Both the position numbers and the translations under genes were made by a program. A stretch of 64,000 bases of DNA from Streptomyces alboniger (GTDB taxonomy: Bacteria; Actinomycetota; Actinomycetes; Streptomycetales; Streptomycetaceae). The stretch lies in NCBI RefSeq assembly GCF_008704395.1, contig NZ_CP023695.1, positions 2,294,001 through 2,358,000 on the forward strand, in the 5' to 3' direction. The notes beneath the pieces were generated by a model. The model was not told where the DNA came from, ran no database searches, and was given only the letters and a program-made list of their open reading frames with translations. Positions 43,403 through 51,423 of the stretch are shown here, piece by piece (the stretch's first letter is position 1; every line of letters begins with the position of its first letter).

Positions 43403-43451
43403 AAGTCCCGCCCACATGCCGCCAAAAGCGGCGCGTGGGCGGGACTTTTTT
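43403..43451 (+). terminator. Strong intrinsic terminator
   Basis: Perfect 13-bp stem AAGTCCCGCCCAC (43403-43415) / GTGGGCGGGACTT (43435-43447) with an inner GCCGC/GCGGC stem and loop, followed by six T. It ends the plus-strand unit and faces the minus-strand SDR gene. Confidence 0.95.
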
Positions 43452-43504
43452 GCCCCCCCCCGACCGCCCTGCCCGTCCTGCCTGTCCCGCCCGTCCTGTG
43501 CGCC

Positions 43505-44446
43505 CTACCCCCGCTTCAGGCCGAGCACCTCGGACGCCGCGAACGTCTCTCCGGGTGGCCGGTCCGCATAGTACGGCGAGATCAGCTCATCCAGTTCTTC
43601 GAAGGTGAACGCCTCCTTCGCCGAGTCGAACTTCGCCGCGACCTTGGGACGTTCGACGACCGCGACCATGCCGCCGTGCACGACGAGCAGCTGGCCGTTG
43701 ACGTTCGCGGCCGCGGACGAGGCCAAGTAGCCGACCAGGGGCGAGACGTGTTCGGGCGCCAGCGGGTCCAGGTGGCCGTCGGCCGGTTCCTGGAAGCCCT
43801 GGAAGACGTCCTCGGTCATCCGCGTCCGCGCGCGCGGGCAGATCGCGTTGGCCGTCACGCCGTACTTGGCGAGCGCCAGCGCCGTCGACGTCGTCAGGCC
43901 GACGATGCCGCCCTTCGCCGCCGCGTAGTTGGGCTGGCCCGCGGACCCGGCGAGGAAGGCCTCCGAGGAGGTGTTGACGATCCGCCCGTATACGGGCCCG
44001 CCCGCCGCCTTGGAGCGCTCACGCCAGTGGGCGGCCGCGAAGTGGGTCGTGTTGAAGTGGCCCTTGAGGTGGACGTGGATGACCGAGTCCCACTCGCTCT
44101 CGCTCATCGAGAAGATCATCCGGTCCCGCAGGATGCCCGCGTTGTTGACCAGGATGTCGAGCTTTCCGTACGTGTCGATCGCCAACCGCACCAGCGCGCG
44201 GGCCCGCTCGTGGTCGGCGACGTCCCCGGTGTGGGCGATGGCCTGTCCGCCCGCGGCCCGGATCTCGGCGGCGACCTCCTCCGCGGGCGCCGCCGACGCC
44301 TCCCCGGAGCCGTCGCGGCCCGGCTGCCCGAAGTCGTTGACGACGACGCTCGCGCCGAGCCGCGCCAGTTCCAGGGCCTCGGCGCGGCCGAGCCCGCGGC
44401 CCGCGCCGGTGACGATCGCCGAGCGGCCCTCCAGTGGCAGTGACAT
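43505..44446 (-). CDS. SDR family 3-hydroxyacyl-CoA dehydrogenase (Hsd4A-like)
   Basis: 313 residues from the ATG at 44446 with GGGAGG upstream. SDR of the HSD17B4/Hsd4A type: TGAGRGLGRAEALELARLGASVVVNDFG, NNAGILRDRMIFSMSESEWDSVIHVHLKGHF, catalytic SSEAF...YAAAK, plus the C-terminal extension that replaces the standard SDR tail. Mycobacterial Hsd4A (about 317 residues) oxidises 3-hydroxyacyl-CoA intermediates of the steroid side chain. Last gene of the MaoC-ADH-SDR run; a KstR box lies before the first gene. Confidence 0.88.
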   Translation of the reverse strand: MSLPLEGRSAIVTGAGRGLGRAEALELARLGASVVVNDFGQPGRDGSGEASAAPAEEVAAEIRAAGGQAIAHTGDVADHERARALVRLAIDTYGKLDILVNNAGILRDRMIFSMSESEWDSVIHVHLKGHFNTTHFAAAHWRERSKAAGGPVYGRIVNTSSEAFLAGSAGQPNYAAAKGGIVGLTTSTALALAKYGVTANAICPRARTRMTEDVFQGFQEPADGHLDPLAPEHVSPLVGYLASSAAANVNGQLLVVHGGMVAVVERPKVAAKFDSAKEAFTFEELDELISPYYADRPPGETFAASEVLGLKRG

Positions 44447-44475
44447 CAGTGTCCTCCCGGATCTCCTACGGCCCC

Positions 44476-45552
44476 TCAGATCTCGATGCACGTACGCAGG
44501 GCGGTTCCGGTGCGCATCTGCTCCAGTGCCTCGTTGATCTCACCGAGCCGCACCCGGTGCGTGATCATGTTCTCCAGGTCGATGCGGCCCGCCCGCCAGA
44601 GCGCGATGGTCCTCTCGTACGAACGGAGGACGTCGCCCCCGCCGTACATGGACGGCAGGATCCGCTTCTCGTCGAAGAACAGCTCGAACATGTTGAGCTG
44701 GAGGTGGTCGTCCATGGCGCCCGCGCCGACCACGCACAGCGTGCCGCCGCGCCGTGTCATCTCGTACGCCGTGCGGGCCGTGGCGGACTTGCCGACGACC
44801 TCGAAGACGTAGTCGAAGCCCTCGCCCGCGGTGATCCGCTGCTTGGCGTCGGCCAGTCCGTCGGGGGCGACGGCCTCCGTCGCGCCGAACCGCAGCGCCG
44901 CCTCGCGGCGTGAGGCGACCGGGTCGACGGCGACGATCTGCGCCGCGCCCCTGAGCCGGGCGCCCTGGATCGCGGAGATGCCGACGCCGCCGCAGCCGAT
45001 GACGGCGACCGACGAACCGGCCGTCACATCAGCGGTGTTGATCGCCGCGCCGAGACCCGTCGTCACCCCGCAGCCGATGAGGGCCGCGATGTCGAAGGGC
45101 ACCTCGTCGGGGATCGGCACGGCGCACCCGGCGTCGACGACGACCTCCTCGGTGAAGGTGCCCGTGCCCGCGAAACCGAAGACGTCACCGCCCGCGCGCC
45201 GGAAGTTGGGGGTGCCCGCGTTCAGGAAACCGGCGAGGCAGAGCTGGGTCTGGCCGCGCTTGCAGGCCGGGCAGGCCCCGCACGCGGGCAGCCAGCAGAT
45301 CAGCACCCGGTCGCCCCGCGCGACGCCGGTCACGCCGTCGCCGACGTCGATGATCTCGCCGGCGCCCTCGTGGCCCGGGACGAAGGGGGCGGGCTGCGGC
45401 AGCACGCCGTTCATCGCGGAGACGTCGGAGTGGCACAGGCCGGTGGCCCGGACCCGGATCTTCACCTTGCCGGGGCCAAAACCCATCGCCTCGATGTCGT
45501 CGAGGACTTCGAGCTTGTCCTGGCCCGTCTCGTGCAGTACGGCTGCGCGCAT
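44476..45552 (-). CDS. Zinc-dependent alcohol dehydrogenase (class III-like MDR)
   Basis: 358 residues from the ATG at 45552. Medium-chain dehydrogenase: catalytic-zinc Cys in GLCHSDVSAMNG, PFVPGHEGAGEIIDVGDGV, structural-zinc Cys set CGACPACKRGQTQLC, nucleotide-binding VAVIGCGGVGISAIQGARLRGAAQIVAVD, and C-terminal LRTCIEI. It is related to mycobacterial AdhD and factor-dependent formaldehyde/alcohol dehydrogenases. Between the MaoC and SDR genes on one strand, which suggests oxidation of an alcohol in the same catabolic route. Confidence 0.9.
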   Translation of the reverse strand: MRAAVLHETGQDKLEVLDDIEAMGFGPGKVKIRVRATGLCHSDVSAMNGVLPQPAPFVPGHEGAGEIIDVGDGVTGVARGDRVLICWLPACGACPACKRGQTQLCLAGFLNAGTPNFRRAGGDVFGFAGTGTFTEEVVVDAGCAVPIPDEVPFDIAALIGCGVTTGLGAAINTADVTAGSSVAVIGCGGVGISAIQGARLRGAAQIVAVDPVASRREAALRFGATEAVAPDGLADAKQRITAGEGFDYVFEVVGKSATARTAYEMTRRGGTLCVVGAGAMDDHLQLNMFELFFDEKRILPSMYGGGDVLRSYERTIALWRAGRIDLENMITHRVRLGEINEALEQMRTGTALRTCIEI

Positions 45553-45646
45553 GGCGGTACGGCTCCTCTCGGCGTACGGATCGACGTACGCGTCGACATA
45601 GGAAGCGGGCGGGATTCGGGCCCTCCGGGAGCGGTCCGAAGGCGGC

Positions 45647-46501
45647 TCAGACGTGTTCGACGACGGTGTCGGCGAGGACCGGCGCGTCGTCCCGCTCGAC
45701 CGCCGTGACGGTGGCCTGGACGCGGCCCTCGCCGCGCCACATGCGGATGCGGAGGGTCTCGCCGGGGAAGACGACCCCGACGAAGCGCGTGCCGTAGCTC
45801 CGCACCCGGGAGACATCGCCGCCGAGCTGGGTGTCGACGATGGCCTTGAGGACCATCCCGTAGGTGCACAGGCCGTGCAGGATCGGCCTGTCGAAGCCGG
45901 CGAGCGCGGCGAACTCGGGGTCGGCGTGCAGGGGGTTCCAGTCGCCGGAGAGGCGGTAGAGCAGCGCCTGGTCCCCGCGGACGGGGCGCTCCGTCTCCAG
46001 GTCGGGGTCGCCCTCGGGGGCGGGCAGGCGGGTGGAGGGGCCGCGGTCGCCGCCGAACCCGCCTTCGCCGCGTACGAAGATCTGGGCGTCGCTCGTCCAC
46101 AGCGGACCCTCGTCGTCGGTGACCTCGGAGCGCAGGACGAGGATCGCCGCCTTGCCCTTGTCGTACACCGCGGCGACCTTCGAGGTGTTGAGGGCCTTGC
46201 CCTTGACGGGGATGGGGCGGTGCAGGGTGATGGTCTGGCCGCCGTGCAGGACCGCGGCGAGGTCCACCTCGATGCCGGGGGCCGAGAGCCCGCCGACCAC
46301 TCCCATGGCCGCACCCGCGACGGTGGCGAAGCTGGGCAGGACGTGCAGCCTGGACTCCAGCGTGTAGCGCAGCTCGGCGGGGTCGGTGGCGGGCAGTCCC
46401 GCGCCGAGGCCGAGGTGGTAGAGCTGGACGTCCTTGTGGTCCCAGGCGATCTCGGTGGACCGGGGCTCGGCGGCGACGGCCTTCTCGGCGTCAATGGGCA
46501 T
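45647..46501 (-). CDS. MaoC family enoyl-CoA hydratase (Hsd4B-like)
   Basis: 284 residues, the length of double-hotdog 2-enoyl-CoA hydratases. The N-terminal FAS1-type half (LESRLHVLPSFATV, VDLAAVLHGGQTITLHRPIP) is followed by the C-terminal hydratase-2 motif YRLSGDWNPLHADPEFAALAGF with the catalytic Asp/His, then RPILHGLCTYG. Mycobacterial Hsd4B (about 286 residues) hydrates steroid side-chain enoyl-CoA. Its promoter region carries a KstR box 97 bp upstream and a CTGAC dyad 157 bp upstream. First gene of the operon. Confidence 0.9.
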   Translation of the reverse strand: MPIDAEKAVAAEPRSTEIAWDHKDVQLYHLGLGAGLPATDPAELRYTLESRLHVLPSFATVAGAAMGVVGGLSAPGIEVDLAAVLHGGQTITLHRPIPVKGKALNTSKVAAVYDKGKAAILVLRSEVTDDEGPLWTSDAQIFVRGEGGFGGDRGPSTRLPAPEGDPDLETERPVRGDQALLYRLSGDWNPLHADPEFAALAGFDRPILHGLCTYGMVLKAIVDTQLGGDVSRVRSYGTRFVGVVFPGETLRIRMWRGEGRVQATVTAVERDDAPVLADTVVEHV

Positions 46502-46597
46502 GGGCTGGCAGCTCCTTGGGCTCCTGGTCCGGCGGCGGAAGACCTCGGTGCGGCCGTCCGCACCGTCGACCGCACCGAGGTCGCGACAGGGCCGTTC

Positions 46598-46611
46598 TAG
46601 AACGCGTTCCA
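46598..46611. promoter_or_regulatory. KstR box 1 (MaoC-ADH-SDR operon)
   Basis: TAGAACGCGTTCCA matches the KstR consensus TnnAACnnGTTnnA at every fixed base. It lies 97 bp upstream of the MaoC-like start. Confidence 0.8.
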
Positions 46612-46939
46612 GTCCGGCGTCCCATGTATAGCCGAGCCCCGGGGAGTTGTGAAGGCTCCTGACAGGACGTCAGGTCTGCCGGTGATGACGACCCGATCAC
46701 GGTGGCCGTGTCCGAACGTTGGGCGGCCCGCATGACACTCATACGGTCGCGAAATCACTACACCGCAGCAAGGTTCGGCACCGTCGGGAGGGCCCACATC
46801 CCCTTCCTGCCCATGTCACTGAAGGACCCGGCGAAGGCATGGAAAGGGGCCGCCCCCTACCTGAAGTTGATGGCATCAAGCCCTGCGCTCCGGGTGTGGG
46901 CGCGGTACGCAGTCGAACGGAAGCCGTTGAGGATCCTGC
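46612..46939. other. Gene-free stretch between operons
   Basis: Together with the KstR box region this is a 438-bp gap (46502-46939). Apart from the KstR box and the dyad at 46659 I see no convincing gene, RNA or terminator. A plus-strand open frame around 46732-46938 lacks a good ribosome site and has weak codon bias. Confidence 0.5.
46659..46673. promoter_or_regulatory. Dyad CTGAC-N5-GTCAG near KstR box 1
   Basis: CTGACAGGACGTCAG, extended by one base pair each side (CCTGAC...GTCAGG). It is 47 bp beyond KstR box 1 relative to the MaoC gene. Confidence 0.6.
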
Positions 46940-47089
46940 TCAGACTTTGTCGTCGCGCTCGTATTCCATGTTCGCGTCACCCGAGTCGTCTGTGTTGTTG
47001 TCCTCGTTGTTCTGCTCGTCCTGGTCCTCACCGGTGACGACCTTCTTGGCCTGCTCGGCAGCCTTGCCAATTCCGTCTTCGATGCCCAT
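46940..47089 (-). CDS. Small acidic protein
   Basis: 49 residues, ATG at 47089 with GGAGGAG about 8 nt upstream, the best ribosome site in the neighbourhood. Sequence MGIEDGIGKAAEQAKKVV is followed by a strongly acidic, Asn-rich tail (DQDEQNNEDNNTDD...EYERDDKV). The start resembles MT0933/CsbD-like small stress or antitoxin proteins, but the resemblance is short. Unusual AAC/GAC/GAG-rich composition. No partner toxin gene is recognisable beside it. Confidence 0.6.
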   Translation of the reverse strand: MGIEDGIGKAAEQAKKVVTGEDQDEQNNEDNNTDDSGDANMEYERDDKV

Positions 47090-47691
47090 GACAGCGCTCC
47101 TCCTCTGGGGCTAAGTGGACGCTTCCAGGCTGATACAGGCACCTGAGGCGCGCACGGGCACGTCATAGCTGTTAGCCCATTCGAGAGCGCCATAGGCAAG
47201 AGGGTGCGGGATGGTGGTGCACGGTGCGGCTGGCTCGCCCTCGCGGAGCCCGCTTCCCGTGGCCGTGGCGAGAGCTGCCACCAGCCACCCGGGGACCCGC
47301 TGAATGGTCAAGTGCAGCCCGTCGCGGCGGAGTTCGAGTTGCGGAGTCGGCCGGTGATCCAGCTTGGGTGTCCCCGGGGGTGTCCTTCCTGGCCAGAGGC
47401 TTGCGCCACGCCCTCCAAAGCTCAGGAAGAGCTCACATCAATCATGCGGAAGTCCTTGACAGGGGTGCGGCTCGGCACGCTCCCCGCCCTTGTTGGAGGT
47501 ACCCATGCCCCGCAGACCCCGCCCCCCCCTCCCTCAGCCCCCGGCTGCCCGGAACCAACCGCCCCGGTGGCCGTCCGGTACATACGGAGCGACAGCGGCC
47601 CCGGAACGGCCCCCTTCGCGTGCCCTGAACACGCGCACCGGGTGGGGCTTTCCGCTGCGCTGACCAGCAACTATGCCCGTACTCTCCGTAC
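47090..47691. other. 602-bp stretch without a supported gene
   Basis: Short open frames exist on both strands but none has a convincing ribosome site, codon bias and recognisable protein together. A TTGACA at about 47456 has no matched -10. It presumably holds promoters for the acidic protein and the response regulator; nothing else is seen. Confidence 0.5.
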
Positions 47692-48333
47692 ATGGACGAG
47701 ATGCCGCAGGACTACCGCCCTGTACGATCTGTACGAGTTCTCCTCGCCGAGGACCAGGGCATGACGCGGGGCGCGCTCGCCCTGCTGCTCGGGATGGAGC
47801 CGGACATCGAGGTCGTCGCGCAGGCCGGCGCGGGCGACGAGATCGTGGCCGCGGCCCTGACCCACCGTCCCGACGTGGCGCTGCTCGACGTCGAACTGCC
47901 CGGCCGCAGCGGCCTGGACGTCGCCGCCGACCTGCGCGAGGAGTGCCCCGACTGCCGGGTCCTCATCCTCACCACCTCCGGCAGGCCCGGCTACCTGCGC
48001 CGTGCCATGGAGGCGGGCGCGGTCGGCTTCCTGGTCAAGGACGGGCCCGTCGAGGAGCTTGCCGAGGCGGTCCGGCGGGCGCTGCGGGGCGAGACGGTGA
48101 TCGACCCCGCGCTCGCCGCGTCCGCGCCGAGCGCGGGGCCGAGCCCCCTGACCGGCCGCGAGGCGGACGTCCTCAAGGCCTCCGTGGACGGTGCCACGGT
48201 CGCCGACATCGCGGGCAGGCTGCGTCTGTCGGAGTCGGCCGTGCGGAACTGCCTGTCCGCCGCGATCGGCAAGACGGGGACGCGGAACCGGATGGAGGCG
48301 GTGCGGGAGGCACGGCAGCAGGGCTGGCTGTGA
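47692..48333 (+). CDS. NarL/FixJ-type response regulator, orphan
   Basis: 213 residues. Receiver domain 14-130 with phospho-acceptor Asp66 (VALLDVELPG), Thr of ILTTSG and Lys of FLVKDG; LuxR-type HTH 148-210 (LTGREADVLKASVDGATVADIAGRLRLSESAVRNCLSAAIGKTG). This is the layout of DesR-like regulators. No histidine kinase gene is adjacent; the next gene is a convergent MFS pump, so the cognate kinase must be elsewhere. Confidence 0.92.
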   Translation: MDEMPQDYRPVRSVRVLLAEDQGMTRGALALLLGMEPDIEVVAQAGAGDEIVAAALTHRPDVALLDVELPGRSGLDVAADLREECPDCRVLILTTSGRPGYLRRAMEAGAVGFLVKDGPVEELAEAVRRALRGETVIDPALAASAPSAGPSPLTGREADVLKASVDGATVADIAGRLRLSESAVRNCLSAAIGKTGTRNRMEAVREARQQGWL

Positions 48334-48344
48334 CCCGCTCCCCC

Positions 48345-49796
48345 TCAATCCTGGGCGGAGACCCGCTGCCGCGGCATCCACAGGAGCAGCACCACCACAC
48401 CCGCCAGCAGGATGAACCCGCTCGTGCGGAACGCCATCGCGTAGCCGTCGGTCAGCGCCTGCCGTGACGTCGAGCCGTCCATCCGCGCCGCCGCCACCGT
48501 GGAGAGCACCGCGAGGCCGAGCGCGCCGCCCATCGTGCGGGAGGTGTTGACCAGGCCCGAGACGAGCCCGGCGTCTCCGGGCTGCGCGCCCGACGTGGCG
48601 AGCGAGGCGAGCGGGGTCGTGGCGAGGCCCGCGCCGAACATCATCACGATGCCGGGCAGCATGATCGTGGTGACGTACGCCCCGTCGACCGTCATCGTCG
48701 ACTGCCAGCCGAAGCCCGCAGCGGCCACCACGATGCCGAGTACGGAGACGTTCTTCGCGCCGAGCACCGGCATCACGCGCGGCGCCAGCATCGAGCCGAG
48801 GACGATGGTGAGGGAGGACGGTATGAGGGCGAGGCCCGCCTTCAGCGGGGAGTAGCCGAGGACGTTCTGGGCGTACAGCGTCATGAACATCCACATGGCG
48901 AACATGCCGCCGCCGCACACGAACATCGCGGCGTTCGCGGCCGACACCGAACGCACCTTGAACAGCTTCAGCGGCATCAGCGGCACCCTCGTGCGCGCCT
49001 CCACCACGAGGAAGGCCGCGAGCAGCGCCAGCCCGGCCGCGAGCGGCACCAGGGTCGCGGCCGCCGTCCAGCCCTTCTCCTCGGTCTGCACGATCCCGTA
49101 CGCGAGGGTGGCGAGCCCGGCCGTGACGAGGACCGCGCCCGGCACGTCGAGGCGGCGCGCCTGCCCCGCCCTGCTCTCGGTCAGCCAGGCCACGCCCGCG
49201 AAGATCACCAGGGCGCCGATCGGTACGTTGATGAGGAGCACCCAGCGCCAGGAGAGCAGGTCGGTGAGGGCGCCGCCGACCAGGCCGCCCGCCGCGCCGC
49301 CGCCCGCGCCGACCGCGGACCAGATGCCGATCGCCCGTATCCGCGCCGGGCCTTCCGGCACCGCCGAGGTGAGGATCGTCAGCGTCGAGGGCGCGAGGAC
49401 CGCGGCGCCGAGGCCCTGGACGGCCCGCGCCGCGAGGAGCTGCCACTCGGCCTGCGCGAGCCCGCCGCCGAGCGAGGCCGCGGTGAAGAGGCCGAGCCCG
49501 AGCAGGAACATCCGCTTGCGCCCGAAGAGGTCGCCCGCGCGGCCGCCGAGCAGCATGAACCCGGCGAAGGCGATGGAGTAGGCGTTGACGACCCACTGCA
49601 GTCCGATGGCGCTCATGCCGAGGTCGGACCGCATCGACGGCAGCGCGGTGTTCACCACCGAGACGTCGAGGACGACCAGGAACTGGCCGGCGCAGGCGGT
49701 CAGGAGGACCGCCCACACCGGTATGGATTTCTTCGGCGGGGCGGTGGTGGAGTCGGGGGTGTAAGCGGTGGAGGGCGTCTGGACCATGACGGGCAT
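48345..49796 (-). CDS. MFS drug transporter, EmrB/QacA (DHA2) type
   Basis: 483 residues; a second ATG nine bases in is also possible. About 14 membrane segments. DHA2 signatures: LLTACAGQFLVVLDVSVVNTALPSMRSDLG (TM1, motif D1), GGRAGDLFGRKRMFLLGLGLF (loop 2-3 motif A), ARAVQGLGAAVLAPSTLTIL, and GGAAGGLVGGALTDLLSWRWVLLINVPIG (motif C and the RW-N-P signature). Proton-driven multidrug efflux is likely. Convergent with the response regulator gene, 11 bp apart. Confidence 0.9.
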   Translation of the reverse strand: MPVMVQTPSTAYTPDSTTAPPKKSIPVWAVLLTACAGQFLVVLDVSVVNTALPSMRSDLGMSAIGLQWVVNAYSIAFAGFMLLGGRAGDLFGRKRMFLLGLGLFTAASLGGGLAQAEWQLLAARAVQGLGAAVLAPSTLTILTSAVPEGPARIRAIGIWSAVGAGGGAAGGLVGGALTDLLSWRWVLLINVPIGALVIFAGVAWLTESRAGQARRLDVPGAVLVTAGLATLAYGIVQTEEKGWTAAATLVPLAAGLALLAAFLVVEARTRVPLMPLKLFKVRSVSAANAAMFVCGGGMFAMWMFMTLYAQNVLGYSPLKAGLALIPSSLTIVLGSMLAPRVMPVLGAKNVSVLGIVVAAAGFGWQSTMTVDGAYVTTIMLPGIVMMFGAGLATTPLASLATSGAQPGDAGLVSGLVNTSRTMGGALGLAVLSTVAAARMDGSTSRQALTDGYAMAFRTSGFILLAGVVVLLLWMPRQRVSAQD

Positions 49797-49936
49797 CCTC
49801 TCAAGCGGAACTCGAAAGGTGCATCGGGAATTCGCTCCCCCTGTCCTCGTCCGGCAGACCTAGGTCGAACAGCCCGTAATCCGGACACTCCGTAAGTCGG
49901 ACACCCCGTGAGCGGAGGCGTGGGCGTCCCGCTCCG

Positions 49937-51139
49937 CTACCCGCGAAGGAGCGTCACCACCGCCGCTCCACCCAGTCCGATGTTGTGCGCGAGGCCCACC
50001 CCGGCCCCCTCGACCTGCCGCGCTCCCGCCTCGCCGCGCAGCTGCCAGGTCAGTTCCGCGATCTGCGCGATGCCGGTCGCACCGAGCGGGTGTCCCTTGG
50101 AGATGAGGCCGCCGGAGGGGTTCACCACCCAGCGGCCGCCGTACGTCGTCGCGCCGCTCTCGACGAGCTTGCCGGACTCGCCGGGCGCGCACATGCCGAG
50201 CGCCTCGTACGTCAGGAGTTCGTTGATGGAGAAGCAGTCGTGCAGCTCGACGACGTCCACATCCTCGATGCCGAGCCCCGACCGCTCGTACGCCCGGCGC
50301 GCCGCCTCCCGCGACATCGGCACGCCGACCGCGTCGACGCACGATCCGGAGGCGAAGGACTCATCGGTGTCCGTGGCCATGGCCTGGGCCACGATCTCCA
50401 CGGCCCGCGCCGCGAGGCCGTGCCGCTCCACGAACCGCTCGGAGACCACGACCGCCGCCGCCGAGCCGTCCGACGTCGGGGAGCACTGGAGCTTGGTGAG
50501 CGGGCGGTGGACCGTCCTGGCCGCGAGGATCTCGTCGACCGTGTACGCGTCCTGGAACTGGGCGTACGGGTTGTTCACCGAGTGCCGGTGGTTCTTGGCG
50601 CCGACCGCCGCGAGCTGTGCCTCGGTCGTGCCGTACTTCTCCATGTGCTCGCGCGCCGCGTTGCCGAAGATCTGCGCGGTGGGCGGGGTCGTCTCGAAGC
50701 CGTGCCGCGCGGCCATGATCCCGTAGTGGCGGGCCACGGGAGACACCGCGAAGTCACCCGTGCCACCGCCCCGGCCCCCACCGACGCCCCCCAGCGAGCC
50801 GCGCGCCATCTTCTCGAAGCCGAGCGCCAGCACGCAGTCGCTCAGGCCGCCCTCGACGAACTGCCGCGCCATCATCAGCGCGGTCGCGCCGGTCGCGCAG
50901 TTGTTGTTGACGTTGTAGACGGGGACGCCGGTCAGGCCCAGTTCGTAGACGGCGCGCTGCCCGGCCGCCGAGGCCTGGAAGCAGTAGCCGACGGGCACCT
51001 GCTCGACCTGGTCGTACGAGATCCCGGCGTCCTCAAGGGCCTTGCCGCCCGCCTCCTTCGCCATGTCCCAGTACTGCCACTCCCGCGTCTCGGGCTTCTC
51101 GAACCTGGTCATTCCGACGCCGACGACATAGCTCCTCAT
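49937..51139 (-). CDS. SCPx-like thiolase (lipid-transfer protein family)
   Basis: 400 residues. Thiolase fold of the SCPx/Ltp group: nucleophile Cys81 in [51 protein letters not shown] (His-Cys region replaced as in SCPx) and the C-terminal [17 protein letters not shown] and [10 protein letters not shown]. Such enzymes cleave 3-oxoacyl-CoA with bulky or sterol side chains. A KstR box and CTGAC dyad lie 58-88 bp upstream, which places it with the MaoC/SDR genes in one regulon. Confidence 0.9.
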   Translation of the reverse strand: MRSYVVGVGMTRFEKPETREWQYWDMAKEAGGKALEDAGISYDQVEQVPVGYCFQASAAGQRAVYELGLTGVPVYNVNNNCATGATALMMARQFVEGGLSDCVLALGFEKMARGSLGGVGGGRGGGTGDFAVSPVARHYGIMAARHGFETTPPTAQIFGNAAREHMEKYGTTEAQLAAVGAKNHRHSVNNPYAQFQDAYTVDEILAARTVHRPLTKLQCSPTSDGSAAAVVVSERFVERHGLAARAVEIVAQAMATDTDESFASGSCVDAVGVPMSREAARRAYERSGLGIEDVDVVELHDCFSINELLTYEALGMCAPGESGKLVESGATTYGGRWVVNPSGGLISKGHPLGATGIAQIAELTWQLRGEAGARQVEGAGVGLAHNIGLGGAAVVTLLRG

Positions 51140-51196
51140 GACGCGCCCACCCCTTACCCCTCCACGCCGGTGGCAACTGCCGGGACCGCGTCAGAG

Positions 51197-51210
51197 TAGA
51201 ACGTGTTCCA
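51197..51210. promoter_or_regulatory. KstR box 2 (thiolase promoter)
   Basis: TAGAACGTGTTCCA matches TnnAACnnGTTnnA at all fixed positions. It is the centre of a 28-bp near-palindrome (51190-51217) in which two mirrored pairs and the centre differ. 58 bp upstream of the thiolase start; the divergent MFS gene starts 213 bp away. Confidence 0.8.
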
Positions 51211-51212
51211 CT

Positions 51213-51227
51213 CTGACGGTAGGTCAG
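51213..51227. promoter_or_regulatory. Dyad CTGAC-N5-GTCAG beside KstR box 2
   Basis: CTGACGGTAGGTCAG, extended to TCTGAC/GTCAGA. It begins two bases after KstR box 2, so both sites could not be freely occupied at once on the same DNA face. Confidence 0.6.
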
Positions 51228-51423
51228 ATACCGGCCGAGTCGGGGCGCCCTCGGCGGCGGGCGCCCATCGGGAGTGATGTGCGGGTCAATAGAGGGTCAA
51301 GGCTTCCCCTCGTACGACATCCGTCGGAATAGTCGCCCCGGGAAACCGGTTCGAGCTACACGTACCCCTGCCGACCACCCGCGCTCCCGCCGAGCCCGAG
51401 TTCCGCCCCGGAGGCCCCACGCA

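Noticed and set aside
46702..47037. Possible plus-strand gene
   Set aside because: No good ribosome site, weak codon bias, and its 3' half overlaps the better-supported acidic protein gene on the other strand.
47111..47311. Possible 66-residue minus-strand gene starting with TTG
   Set aside because: No ribosome site and no recognisable features.
47204..47764. Possible plus-strand gene overlapping the response regulator start
   Set aside because: Pro/Arg/Gly-rich translation without family resemblance; overlaps the well-supported regulator.
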